Positions 22,259-30,730 of a DNA stretch of 38,713 nucleotides are shown piece by piece. The translations under genes and the position numbers were made by a program. The stretch lies in IMG/VR virus record IMGVR_UViG_3300031234_000021, positions 1 through 38,713 of that record. The stretch is one strand, 5' to 3'. This DNA is from a virus. Every line of letters begins with the position of its first letter. The stretch's first letter is position 1. The notes beneath the pieces are model-generated. The model had not been told where the DNA came from. It made no database searches and saw only the letters and a program-made list of their open reading frames with translations.

Positions 22259-23368
22259 TCACTCTTCAGTTCCGAAGCAAAACCCGCTCAAGGCTTGGGT
22301 CGCAATGCCGGTGGCATACAGTGCATTGTTCACCGCCGCGCTCAAGATTCCGTTACCCATCGGCGGGCTCACAATGGTTGCGCCCGCGGCGCCGAAGGGG
22401 ACGGTGAGGATTGTGGTTGACACACCATCCTGGAGCGTCACATTGCCGCCGACGGTACCGGAGGTCAGCACAAAGCCCATCAGGCGAAAGCGCCTGCCGC
22501 TGGCAGGCGTCCATATGGCCGCTTGAGATGCGACCGAGAGCGCGGTCAAGGGTACGAACTTGCCCGGGAATCTCTGCCGGCTGAACGTCTGGCCGTTGAA
22601 GATGGTCTTGGTGACGCCAGCGCCGTCAACAACCTCGACGCCCGGAATTGACCAGGTGGGCGCGAGCGCGGGGCCCGTGGTATGGTTGATGGCGTGAAAC
22701 CCAACGGAGAGCGCGAGTACCGAGGGCTCATAGATCGGCACCGTGACCGCAGGGACGCCGGTGTTGTTGTAGTAAAAAAAGACATTGAGGCCCTGATAGG
22801 CAATCGCAACCAGGGTGTACGGGGAGAGCGTGAAGGGCGCGCCCGCCGCGTTCGTGGTTTGCCGAAAGATGCGCACGCCCGAGTTGTAGATACTCGCGCC
22901 AAATGCGCCCGTGATATCGAGCTCCCACACGTAGCCATCCTGCACTGGCGTCGCCGCGGCAAAGACGGTGGGTCGCGTGTAGAACCCGACGCAGCGATTG
23001 GTGTTGGTGGCCGGCGCCGCTTCAGTGATGAGCAGCGTGCCATAGGTCAAATTACCGTACGAGGGGGTGAAGGTCTCAATCGAGGTCAGGGCCGCGCCGT
23101 TGCCGGCAGTGGTTCCCAAGGTCGCAGTCAAATTGCCGCCCGTTTGAGTGAGCGTGCCTGAGCCTGCGAGCACCGGCGTCTGCCAGCGATAGGTGGTGTC
23201 GATCACCGCGCCGTCGTGGTTATCCGCGAGCACAAGCGTTGGCTGTGGCGTGGTCTGGAGCTGAAAACCGCCTGCGGTATAGATCAGTGTGGGGGTGTTG
23301 CCATTCGGGTCCGACAACATCACCGCGCTCGGACACGCAGCGTTAGCGGGACTTGCGGGCGCGGTCAC
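22259..23368 (-). CDS. Beta-rich structural protein (369 aa)
   Basis: GTG 23368 is the start seen; the Shine-Dalgarno is poor. The product is Thr/Gly/Ala/Val-rich with many short strands. The middle (SIETFTPSYGNLTYGTLLITE, YVWELDITGAFGASIYNSGVR) looks like a lectin-like jelly roll, and the C-terminal domain (ASGRRFRLMGFVLTSGTVGG, LQDGVSTTILTVPF) resembles phage surface or decoration domains. It is probably an exposed virion protein. No named family. Confidence 0.6.
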   Translation of the reverse strand: MTAPASPANAACPSAVMLSDPNGNTPTLIYTAGGFQLQTTPQPTLVLADNHDGAVIDTTYRWQTPVLAGSGTLTQTGGNLTATLGTTAGNGAALTSIETFTPSYGNLTYGTLLITEAAPATNTNRCVGFYTRPTVFAAATPVQDGYVWELDITGAFGASIYNSGVRIFRQTTNAAGAPFTLSPYTLVAIAYQGLNVFFYYNNTGVPAVTVPIYEPSVLALSVGFHAINHTTGPALAPTWSIPGVEVVDGAGVTKTIFNGQTFSRQRFPGKFVPLTALSVASQAAIWTPASGRRFRLMGFVLTSGTVGGNVTLQDGVSTTILTVPFGAAGATIVSPPMGNGILSAAVNNALYATGIATQALSGFCFGTEE

Positions 23369-23395
23369 GGACTATCCGTTAGAGCGCAATGACAC

Positions 23396-23872
23396 TCAGA
23401 CCCTGTCCAAATAGTTGTTCCGTTCCACAAAACCCGCATCGCCCTCCACTTCGACGACATCATAAAACGCATCATTATGTTCTCTGGTGTATGCATCATC
23501 CGTGCTCAGCATCTTCTTGCGGTGAAAGCCTTTGCGCAGGCTCGATGCAGTGACTTCCATGTTGGTGACATCGCCAGTGGCGCCGTCCTCAGGCATATTG
23601 CCGTTGAGGCTGATACCCATCTTGCGGATATCGCACACCTCTTGGTCCTCGATGTCCATGCCCGGAGGGAGCGAATGGAACATCACCGCGTTGTTCATAG
23701 GGCGGCTATCAGAGTCCCCGCCCGGCCGTCCCTCGCGCCCCGGCATGCACTTCTTCGCCCGCGCCTCGAGGTCGGTGATCCAGCCTTGCCCCCTATGACC
23801 TTCGCCAAAGGCATCATCATTGTCCTGTTGGTCGTAATTGACCTGATACTTCTCCTGCACTATTTTCGACAT
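23396..23872 (-). CDS. Structural-region protein A of a tandem paralogous pair (158 aa)
   Basis: Shares with its upstream neighbour the block N-A-x-M then LPPGMDIEDQExCDIR at residues about 62-83, and a C-terminal xxNYL motif. The rest differs: the N-terminus is Gln/Asp-rich, and the C-terminus is acidic with VVEVEGDAGFVERNNYL. Both lie between capsid-surface and tail genes and are probably minor virion or assembly proteins. No known family recognised. Confidence 0.6.
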   Translation of the reverse strand: MSKIVQEKYQVNYDQQDNDDAFGEGHRGQGWITDLEARAKKCMPGREGRPGGDSDSRPMNNAVMFHSLPPGMDIEDQEVCDIRKMGISLNGNMPEDGATGDVTNMEVTASSLRKGFHRKKMLSTDDAYTREHNDAFYDVVEVEGDAGFVERNNYLDRV

Positions 23873-23875
23873 GGC

Positions 23876-24382
23876 TTATTGCCCCGTGGGATTCTTCGGG
23901 TTCAGCGCCTTGGTGCCCAGGTAGTTGGTTTTTTCGGGGCGCCCGACATCCATTTTGCGCAGCATCTGCTCACCGCGCGGGCGGCGCGCCCAGCCATCGC
24001 CGGGGTAGCCTAAGCCACGGTCATAGATCACGAGCTGCTCCTCGCGGATGTCGCAATTTTCCTGATCCTCGATATCCATGCCGGGCGGTAAGGTGTTGTA
24101 CATGGCGTTCACGCCGAACTCGAGATTCTTCTTGGTCAAGTACCCGGAGCCGCGAATACCCACTAGTTCATTGCCGGCGAGCTCGGCCGAATCGGGCAGC
24201 ACTTCCAAGTCGGCGAGGCCCTGGCGCTTCATCTCGTGGCGCTTCTGCCCGCGCGCGTTCGCGCTCTTGATGACGTCCTCTTTGGACGGCGCCATGCCGC
24301 CATAGAACTCGGTCGCCGATTGTTCACTGGTGATCTGCGGGGTCTCCCACATACCGGAGGAGCGTTGCGTGAGCTTGGCCAT
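23876..24382 (-). CDS. Structural-region protein B of a tandem paralogous pair (168 aa)
   Basis: ATG 24382 with AGGAG a few bases upstream. It contains NAMYNTLPPGMDIEDQENCD, nearly the same as in the next gene, preceded here by a longer basic region (ANARGQKRHEMKRQGLADLE) and followed by GRPEKTNYLGTKALNP. The pair points to gene duplication with divergence of flanks around one conserved motif, perhaps a capsid-binding peptide. Confidence 0.6.
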   Translation of the reverse strand: MAKLTQRSSGMWETPQITSEQSATEFYGGMAPSKEDVIKSANARGQKRHEMKRQGLADLEVLPDSAELAGNELVGIRGSGYLTKKNLEFGVNAMYNTLPPGMDIEDQENCDIREEQLVIYDRGLGYPGDGWARRPRGEQMLRKMDVGRPEKTNYLGTKALNPKNPTGQ

Positions 24383-24394
24383 TTGAAGTCTCTC

Positions 24395-24913
24395 CTAAAT
24401 AGTTAAGGGCGCTTGCTGCGCGATTTGATAGTCGATCGCGCACAGGTTAACCGCGGTCGCATCGGTGCCCGATACCACATAGATCTGCGATTGCGCCGGG
24501 ACCGTGATGCCGCCCTGCCCGCCCACCCCTGCGCTGGTGTTGAGCGCAAACTGATTCACCCCGCCCACCTGGCCGGTACCGGTACCGCCCGCGGCAAAGC
24601 CACCGCCGGCGATGAACGGGCCAATGGTGGTGGTTGAGAGCGCGGCCGTCGCACCGGCGCTTGCGGTGTTGGTGATATAGATGACCGAGAGCTGCTGGCC
24701 GTTGATAACGCTGGTCCCGACCCCGCCCACGGTGTTGGTATAGGTGGACGTGCCCGCGACCGTCTGATAAGTCGAGAGCGCGAACAACTGCAGCGCCGCG
24801 AAGGCGATGAATTTGGAGGTCACGCCCGCTGCCCCCGCGGCAATCGCGCCAAATTGCACGCTCGCGCGGTTTAAATATTTCGGGTCGCTGAACCCGTAGG
24901 CGGTGAGCGCCAC
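24395..24913 (-). CDS. Tandem paralogous capsid-surface-type protein, second copy (172 aa)
   Basis: An Ala/Gly/Thr-rich product aligned with the upstream gene over its whole length: YLNRASVQFGAIAAG, then SKFIAFAALQLFA, AGTSTYTNTVGG, TNTASAGATAALSTTTIGP, and the end GTDATAVNLCAIDYQI. A single beta-sandwich exposed on the virion is likely; capsid decoration is inferred from the place right after the major capsid protein. Confidence 0.65.
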   Translation of the reverse strand: MALTAYGFSDPKYLNRASVQFGAIAAGAAGVTSKFIAFAALQLFALSTYQTVAGTSTYTNTVGGVGTSVINGQQLSVIYITNTASAGATAALSTTTIGPFIAGGGFAAGGTGTGQVGGVNQFALNTSAGVGGQGGITVPAQSQIYVVSGTDATAVNLCAIDYQIAQQAPLTI

Positions 24914-25540
24914 TTAAGCGAGCACCGGGCTCAAGGGCGCAATACTGTATTGCACCACCGCCTGCACTACCGCGGTCGCATCGGTGCCATTGACGAATTG
25001 CAGCGTATCGCCGGGGTTCATGTAGAGGCCGCCCTGGCCCGCCGCATTGCCGCCGGGGTAGCCTGCACTGTAAGTCGCCGTACCCCACACTTGGGAGGTG
25101 CTGGTGCCGCCGAGTGTGTTGAGCGCATAGGGCCCTGAGAAGCCGCCCGCCACACCGCCGCCGATACCGCCGACATTGACGTTGGTGCCCGTGGTCGACG
25201 TGCCGCCGATCACCGCCCAAGGGGTTGCCGCGGCGCCCAACGTCGTGGTTGCGAGCGCTACCGAGCCCGTGGCGGTGTTGGTGACAAAGAGCGCATACAC
25301 GCCCGTGGCCGGACTGGTCGCAGTGCCATTGACCGTGTAGGTGCTGGTGCCTGCGGTCGTGGTGAAGAAGGTCGCGCCGTAGACGATGAGCGCAGTCCAG
25401 GCGAGGAACTTGCCCGAGGTCGAAGCGGAGCCCGCGGTATTGGCGGTAAGTGCGAGGCTCGCGCGGTTCAAATAGGTCGCATTGTCGTAGGCGTCATTGC
25501 GGGTTACGACGTTCAAGTTGCCTTGGTTTTGAGTAGCCAT
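24914..25540 (-). CDS. Tandem paralogous capsid-surface-type protein, first copy (208 aa)
   Basis: Adjacent to and upstream of its paralogue with no gap. Shared motifs are YLNRASLALTANTAG, GKFLAWTALIVYG, TAGTSTYTVNG, TNTATGSVALATTTLG and FVNGTDATAVVQAVVQYSI. It carries a longer Gly-rich middle (GGIGGGVAGGFSGPYALNTL). A duplicated decoration or head-fibre protein is the best guess; a soluble carbohydrate-binding role is also possible. Confidence 0.65.
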   Translation of the reverse strand: MATQNQGNLNVVTRNDAYDNATYLNRASLALTANTAGSASTSGKFLAWTALIVYGATFFTTTAGTSTYTVNGTATSPATGVYALFVTNTATGSVALATTTLGAAATPWAVIGGTSTTGTNVNVGGIGGGVAGGFSGPYALNTLGGTSTSQVWGTATYSAGYPGGNAAGQGGLYMNPGDTLQFVNGTDATAVVQAVVQYSIAPLSPVLA

Positions 25541-25549
25541 GATTGCTCC

Positions 25550-26521
25550 TTAAGCCGCGCTATCCCATTTTACGATACGAACATTTATTGGCAGAACATG
25601 AACAATGCCGAACCCTCCGAGATAGTACCAAGCGATGCCTTTGGAGCGACCGAAGTCGGTCGGGATCTTGCCGCGCATCTCCTCCGGTACCGCAATCGCC
25701 TCGGCGACCGTGTCATTCCCGAAAAAGAAGATCCAGTCAGACTGACCATTGGTCCACGGCGTTGTCGTGATGCCATCCGTGCCCAAGCCTTTCGGGATGT
25801 TGGTCTGCTCGATATAGCGCGTGTTCTCGTAGCGCCCGATCTCGCCGTTCATGATGAGATTGAAGCCGGTGTCACTGTACTGGTGAATCGTCTCCAAGGA
25901 GTTCTTGAAGGTGCGCAAGGTTGTCGGCCAAGCGATCGCGTAGTAATCATCCGCGATATAGGCCGGGATGTTGCGCTCCTTCATCGCATCGACTAAAGCC
26001 TTGGCGTGCGCGTTCGAGTAGGCGATCGAGTTCGTGCCGGTGACCGTGCCGTTGGTGTAGAGCGTCACCGCGGAGGCTGACGTGCCGCCCGTGGGGATCA
26101 CCCGCAAGAGCGTCTGGTTGAACTGCCCCCACGCCATGCGATCGACCGACTTGACCGTGTCGTTTTTCAGCGCTTTTTTGATGATATCCTCGACCGGGAA
26201 CTTGGACAGGTTGTCGAGTTTCCCCGAGTAAGGGATCGAGTTACCCACTTCGGTGATGGTCAGTGTGCCCTGCGCAATCGTGAAATTGGTCTCCGGCATG
26301 GTGTTGGTTTCAATCAGCACCCCGCCCGCGGTCGCGACGTCTGAGACCACATCCCACGTGAAGGTATCGCCCTTCTTCTTGCCCTGCTGGGAGATATCGT
26401 GCACGTCGGCGAATTGGCGGAACTTCACCAGCGGCTGCACGTTCATGCGCAAAACATTGGATAATTGGCGCGAGTAGAGATACCCGCCTTGACTCGAAAC
26501 AGCCCAGACTTGACCCGCCAT
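25550..26521 (-). CDS. Major capsid protein (N4-gp56-like)
   Basis: A 323-aa product located after scaffold and portal in the packaging-to-head order. Motifs match the N4-gp56/HK97-fold family as I recall it: LRMNVQPLVKFRQFADVHD, GKKKGDTFTWDVVSDV, ITEVGNSIPYSGKLDNLSKF, MNGEIGRYENTRYIEQTNI and C-terminal GGFGIVHVLPINVRIVKWD. It forms the icosahedral shell. GGAG lies 7 bases before ATG 26521. No protease gene is evident nearby, consistent with a scaffold-assisted, P22-like assembly. Confidence 0.85.
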   Translation of the reverse strand: MAGQVWAVSSQGGYLYSRQLSNVLRMNVQPLVKFRQFADVHDISQQGKKKGDTFTWDVVSDVATAGGVLIETNTMPETNFTIAQGTLTITEVGNSIPYSGKLDNLSKFPVEDIIKKALKNDTVKSVDRMAWGQFNQTLLRVIPTGGTSASAVTLYTNGTVTGTNSIAYSNAHAKALVDAMKERNIPAYIADDYYAIAWPTTLRTFKNSLETIHQYSDTGFNLIMNGEIGRYENTRYIEQTNIPKGLGTDGITTTPWTNGQSDWIFFFGNDTVAEAIAVPEEMRGKIPTDFGRSKGIAWYYLGGFGIVHVLPINVRIVKWDSAA

Positions 26522-26567
26522 GCGTGACTCCGACCGGAGCCACGATGTTGTTTAGGCGTCCGGAGAA

Positions 26568-27512
26568 CTATTGCCTGCGAGTGTGGACGTGGGCATTCAA
26601 GCCCCGGGCTTTGGCCATCTTCTCGATGACCTCGGTCAAGTCCTCCTCGCCCTCCGGCTCCTCCTGCTGCACTTGCCTTGCGGCGGCACTTGGCGGATTC
26701 ACCAGAGATCGCTTCCGTTCCAGTTTGTCTTGAGGGCGCGACCCGAGTTTGAACTTCGCCCGGATCGGCTCACCGATGGCCTTGTAGGCTTCGGCGAGCG
26801 TGGTGGTGGGGGCTTCGGCCTTCATCTTGTTCAGACGATAGCGAAACAAATCACCCGCCTCGGGGTCGCTCAATACATCGATGTAAGCGCGCTCTAGACT
26901 TTCCAGTTCGGTCCTGAACGACAAGCGCTGATCGATCTGCCGCAAGACGTCCGGAGTCACCTCGGATGGTCTTTGGTTGATGACAGATGCCAACTTCTCA
27001 ATCGCCTCTTCATCCCCCAATACTGCCGCGCGGAGGATCGCTCGCACGTCGACTCGCTCGACGTTGCCAGTCTCGTCTTTCGATAGAGCCAGCCGTGAGG
27101 CGTTTCTAACACTCTCCGCGGCGGTACGCAAGTAGTCATCTGCACTATCGACCTTTTGTGCGACCTCGCGCAATTGCTTCAGGGTTTGCCAGCGCTCCTG
27201 GCCGTTGACGATGGTGAGGTAATGCACTTCACCGTTGATGGTCTTCTGGTCAGCTAGGTCTTGGGTTACCTCGGTAGTAGTCGCATCAACGCCTTCGGTC
27301 TGCAACAGCTTGGCCGCCGCCTCATCCTCGGCGATGGCTTGGGCCTCGCGCGCCGCGGCGTCGTCTTTGAGGTCAAGCTCATCCGCGCGCCGCTCCTCGG
27401 ACGCATCGGCGATGGCTTCCATTTGCGCCAGGCGGTTGGTGTTGCGCGATTGGTTGGCCTCGCGCGCACGGGCGACCGCTTCGTCGTGGGCTTTTTTCTC
27501 TTCGGCGTTCAT
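26568..27512 (-). CDS. Scaffolding protein (314 aa)
   Basis: Highly charged and helical throughout: an N-terminal Glu/Ala/Arg coil (ADASEERRADELDLKDDAA), a middle VHYLTIVNGQERWQTLKQL, and a basic C-terminus (KARGLNAHVHTRRQ) suited to bind the capsid protein. It lies directly before the major capsid gene, the usual place of scaffolds, which direct procapsid assembly and then exit. The call rests on composition and order. Confidence 0.75.
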   Translation of the reverse strand: MNAEEKKAHDEAVARAREANQSRNTNRLAQMEAIADASEERRADELDLKDDAAAREAQAIAEDEAAAKLLQTEGVDATTTEVTQDLADQKTINGEVHYLTIVNGQERWQTLKQLREVAQKVDSADDYLRTAAESVRNASRLALSKDETGNVERVDVRAILRAAVLGDEEAIEKLASVINQRPSEVTPDVLRQIDQRLSFRTELESLERAYIDVLSDPEAGDLFRYRLNKMKAEAPTTTLAEAYKAIGEPIRAKFKLGSRPQDKLERKRSLVNPPSAAARQVQQEEPEGEEDLTEVIEKMAKARGLNAHVHTRRQ

Positions 27513-27521
27513 GCATCGCTC

Positions 27522-27677
27522 CTAGTAGGTCGGCGGCTCGGGCACATATTCCAGATCATCACGCTCTTTGAAGCCCTCGAACTTGTCTTTGCCGGGGCTC
27601 GCCAAGATCGGCTTGCGACGGCGCTTGTCCTGCATCTCGTCCGCAATCGGCGCGGCGGGATCGTCGTTACTGCTCAC
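27522..27677 (-). CDS. Small acidic/basic protein (51 aa)
   Basis: GTG 27677 is used, overlapping the upstream stop by 11 bases; an internal ATG (MQDKRRRKP) is another choice. The product has a basic cluster then KDKFEGFKERDDLEYVPEPP. It is between portal-side and scaffold genes. Not recognised. Confidence 0.5.
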   Translation of the reverse strand: MSSNDDPAAPIADEMQDKRRRKPILASPGKDKFEGFKERDDLEYVPEPPTY

Positions 27678-27942
27678 GCAGTTGCGCCTGTGCCTGCTCA
27701 CCCATCTGGATGGCATCGCGCAGCCAGCTCAAGATCGAATCGGACACCTTGACGCGGTTTTGAGTCGCGCGGATGAGTTCGGTGGCAGTCGGGTCGACTA
27801 CGAGCAGCTCCTTGATCGCCGCTTCCGCCTGCTCGTTGGCGCGCTCGACCAAGTACTGGCCGATATCGGAACTCAAGAACTGCTCGACCTGTTTGCCGAA
27901 CATCGCGGCGCGCACCGTGGGGTCTTGCGGGTCAAGCGGCAT
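27667..27942 (-). CDS. Small helical protein between portal and scaffold (91 aa)
   Basis: ATG 27942 lies 11 bases inside the portal gene end. The product is a predicted helix bundle (MFGKQVEQFLSSDIGQYLVE, ANEQAEAAIKELLVVDP, DSILSWLRDAIQMGEQAQ). I recall similar small proteins after podovirus portals, without function. It is likely a minor assembly factor. Confidence 0.65.
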   Translation of the reverse strand: MPLDPQDPTVRAAMFGKQVEQFLSSDIGQYLVERANEQAEAAIKELLVVDPTATELIRATQNRVKVSDSILSWLRDAIQMGEQAQAQLREQ

Positions 27943-30097
27943 CGGGCTTTTTCTCTTGTTGTTGCGCGGCCATCGCCTGTTCGTTCTCCATGCCCATGTC
28001 GCGATCCTCCACCGCCCCTTCCCGCTCGATGCCGCCCTTCTCCAAGTCCATGAAGTGCTGCGTCAACATCTGCCGGCTCTCGCTCTGATGCTTTTTGTCC
28101 TGCAGCGCCAATTTCACGGCGTTCGATTCGTGCGTGGTCTTGAGCTTCACCACATTCGCCTCGTGCTTGTTGGCCTTGTCGATCATGAGCTTCTGCAGCT
28201 TCATGGTGAGGGCCTGGATCTGCTGCTGCGCCTTCTGTAGCGCCGGGTCGGAACCGTCGATCTGGAAGCGATTACCGTCCTGATACCCCGACAGGCCCGC
28301 CATTTCCTTCCACACCTCTTTGAGATCGAGGCCGGGCGGCGGACGTACCGAGATCTTGGCGAATTCCGCCACCGCATACACGAACTTCTGCAGCTTGGCG
28401 GTGGGGTCGGTCGCACCCATGCCGACATTCACCGTCACGTTGAGTTCACGATCGAGAATCGCATCGGTCACCTGCTGCACGCCGTATTTCTCGAATACCT
28501 TCGCCTTCTCACCGGCCAGAGCAATGATGACCGTATCCGATTCGTAGTGCTGTTCGAGCATCACCAATTGGCGCAGCACCGGCTGCACGAAGGTTTCCGT
28601 GAACGTCTTCAGCATGTATTCGGTCAGCAAGTTCGCCGGCCCCTGCAGCATCTGCATGGTGTTGGTCGACTCGCGCCCTGAGCGCGTCGCGGTCACTTGC
28701 ATGGGGTTGAAGTTACCGACTAGGTCGGCGAAATCCCCATCGATGCGGTCCTCTTCCAAGTAGGCGCTTGAGGTGACGTCGGGCCAGGAAATTTCCTTGA
28801 TATCCCCCTCAGGGTCATCTGCCAGCGTGATGCCGCCGGGGGTATTGCGTACCAGGCTCGCGAGGTCGACGTTCTTGCCGCGCTTTGCGATCCAGCGCTT
28901 GTTGAGTACGAATTTGACGTTATCCAAGCGCTGGTTCTTGACGTCATTCGCCTCATCCTGCAACGGTTTGACCAGGGTCGGGACACTCGACGGGAACGGC
29001 TTGTGGGTCTCGATCACCGCATTGCCCATCACATACGGACGCTTGCCGTGCCACACGGTGTTCTTCAGGGGCTCAGGATCGGTGAGCAGGCGCTCGCTCG
29101 CAATCGTGTAGAACTCCCAGTCCTCGCCATTGAAGCGGTGAATGTGCCGGTGCACCCACACGATGTCGTAGTCCGACACGTCGCGCTTTTGGTTGGAGGG
29201 GTCCTGGCTCACATTAATGCGCGCCTGGCGGGTCGAGTCATCCGAGGAATCCGAGCGCGCAAACACCGCGGCGGTCGAGTACTTGCGCCAGCGCTGGCCC
29301 TTGGGGTTCGGGTAATTCATCCGGTCCTGCACATCGCACCAGTACATCGGAATCAAATGGATCAGATACGGTGAGGTGTTGATCGGGTCGAGCCAATGCG
29401 CGGAGGGGTCAATACGTAGGTTCTCGATCGGGAAGAGGTCGATGACCGGTCTATCCTCCAAGGATTCGGCCATGCCGTCATCGTCGTGCCGCTCCAGGAA
29501 ACGCCAGAACACATGGGCACAACACGCGCCCTGCACTTGCGCATCCTGGATCGCACCCATCACAATTTGAAACCACGGGATAGTCGTGGTGAGCCGGTAC
29601 TGCAGCACTTGCTTAGTGACTTCGGCCGAGATGACTTCCTCTTTTTTCGCCTGGTTGTTGGCGGTGATGTCGAGTAAGTCAATGTTACTGAAGAACGCTG
29701 CCGCGGCTGCCGCCTCATTCTTGCGGATCACCGCGCGGGTCTTGGGACGGAACAGGTTCGAGCGCTTCTTGAACAGTTCGCCGTTGTATTTGGAGTCCGC
29801 GGGGTGCTGGTTGTTGAACGCCTTGATCGAGTTATCCCACGCTTGGCGGTAATTGCTATCGATGTAGGAGGTCGAAAACCTAAACGCATCGCGCGCGCGA
29901 TTCAGCCAATTGGGTTCGGCGGGCTTGCCACGTTTACCCGCCTTATCGTCCTCGGGCGGCGAGTCACCCACTTGCATGCCGGCGCTCTCGCGTTCCTCGC
30001 CGAGCTCCTCGCCCTCGTACTCGCCCGCCTCCGGATCATTGATCGCAGGCGGCTGTGGGCGCCACGGGGTGGAGGCGCTCACGGGTGATACACCCAT
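27932..30097 (-). CDS. Portal protein (P22 gp1-like, 721 aa)
   Basis: Size matches P22 portal (725 aa). Recognisable parts are FSTSYIDSNYRQAWDNSIKAF, SNLFRPKTRAVIRKNEAAAA, a wing with IDLFPIENLRIDPSAHWLDP, and the stem/crown region ending in a long Gln/Lys helix (LQKAQQQIQALTMKLQKLM) like the P22 barrel. Twelve copies form the DNA channel and terminase dock. The acidic N-terminal 60 residues are low complexity. Coupled to a tiny upstream ORF. Confidence 0.88.
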   Translation of the reverse strand: MGVSPVSASTPWRPQPPAINDPEAGEYEGEELGEERESAGMQVGDSPPEDDKAGKRGKPAEPNWLNRARDAFRFSTSYIDSNYRQAWDNSIKAFNNQHPADSKYNGELFKKRSNLFRPKTRAVIRKNEAAAAAAFFSNIDLLDITANNQAKKEEVISAEVTKQVLQYRLTTTIPWFQIVMGAIQDAQVQGACCAHVFWRFLERHDDDGMAESLEDRPVIDLFPIENLRIDPSAHWLDPINTSPYLIHLIPMYWCDVQDRMNYPNPKGQRWRKYSTAAVFARSDSSDDSTRQARINVSQDPSNQKRDVSDYDIVWVHRHIHRFNGEDWEFYTIASERLLTDPEPLKNTVWHGKRPYVMGNAVIETHKPFPSSVPTLVKPLQDEANDVKNQRLDNVKFVLNKRWIAKRGKNVDLASLVRNTPGGITLADDPEGDIKEISWPDVTSSAYLEEDRIDGDFADLVGNFNPMQVTATRSGRESTNTMQMLQGPANLLTEYMLKTFTETFVQPVLRQLVMLEQHYESDTVIIALAGEKAKVFEKYGVQQVTDAILDRELNVTVNVGMGATDPTAKLQKFVYAVAEFAKISVRPPPGLDLKEVWKEMAGLSGYQDGNRFQIDGSDPALQKAQQQIQALTMKLQKLMIDKANKHEANVVKLKTTHESNAVKLALQDKKHQSESRQMLTQHFMDLEKGGIEREGAVEDRDMGMENEQAMAAQQQEKKPDAA

Positions 30098-30135
30098 TCC
30101 TCGTTATCGTGATCCCAGCGCCAGCCGTGCTTCAT
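30079..30135 (-). CDS. Possible 18-aa micro-ORF before the portal
   Basis: ATG 30135 overlaps the upstream TGA as ATGA; the peptide MKHGWRWDHDNEEWVYHP stops at 30079, 19 bases inside the portal gene. Its regular Trp/His/acidic make-up is not random-looking, and I have a vague memory of similar short peptides in related phages. It may couple translation to the portal. Confidence 0.4.
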   Translation of the reverse strand: MKHGWRWDHDNEEWVYHP

Positions 30136-30503
30136 GCGAAGTGCGCCTCTTGCTTGGGCTTCCAGTCGGCCGGCATGACGGGGTCCGAACCATCCCACGC
30201 GCCGCGCTTGTAGCCGAAGAGTTCGAGCATGGCGCCGCCCGCTTGCACGGCCGAGTGCGTGACCTCCTTGGGGTTGTCGAGCTTATCTTTGGGCATGAGG
30301 AAGCCGAAGCCCTCACGCTGCAAGCTTGCCGCCACCTCCGCATTAATGACCGCGTGGCGCACGATCATGGCGCCGCCTTGGAAGGAGACTTGCCACGGAT
30401 GGTCTGGGTAATGCCGCTCGAGCGCGCGCCAGATCTCCATGGCGAGTTGCAAGTAGCTTGACTCCTCCGCATCGCCCGCCTCGATGAGTTGCATCTCGCT
30501 CAT
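30132..30503 (-). CDS. Conserved phage protein near terminase (123 aa)
   Basis: ATG 30503 overlaps the previous stop (ATGA). Begins MSEMQLIEAGDAEESSYLQL, with RALERHYPDHPWQVSFQGG and WDGSDPVMPADWKPKQ. I recognise this as a frequent neighbour of podovirus terminases, with no role assigned. The first 40 residues are helical; the rest is globular. The upstream frame to 30647 is a shadow. Confidence 0.7.
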   Translation of the reverse strand: MSEMQLIEAGDAEESSYLQLAMEIWRALERHYPDHPWQVSFQGGAMIVRHAVINAEVAASLQREGFGFLMPKDKLDNPKEVTHSAVQAGGAMLELFGYKRGAWDGSDPVMPADWKPKQEAHFA

Positions 30504-30730
30504 GTCGTGCCGGTGTATTTTTGCTTCAAGGTCTGGCTGCCCGGCGGACCGTACAGGCCGGTAAATCCTATGTCGGTCGAATCGAAACCGCGGCCGTTCG
30601 AGAACTCGTAGATGCGATGATCGGGTGCTTTGAACGATGAGCCCCATTCGCGGCTCACCATCTCGAGCAAGGAGAAGTTGCGCGTCGTGACTTGACGGCC
30701 GAGACTAGCGGGTAGCGGGGGAAGTGCCAT
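30500..30730 (-). CDS. Small unknown protein after terminase (76 aa)
   Basis: ATG 30730 is immediately after the terminase TAA. The product MALPPLPASLGRQVTTRNFS continues with REWGSSFKAPDHRIYEF and ends in a Gly/Pro-rich segment. It couples by ATGA to the next gene. Not recognised beyond its recurrent place in the packaging module. Confidence 0.6.
   Translation of the reverse strand: MALPPLPASLGRQVTTRNFSLLEMVSREWGSSFKAPDHRIYEFSNGRGFDSTDIGFTGLYGPPGSQTLKQKYTGTT

Noticed and set aside
26528-26539. CTCCG-AC-CGGAG inverted repeat before the major capsid start, covering its SD
   Set aside because: The stem is only 4-5 bp with a tiny loop; too weak to claim translational control.
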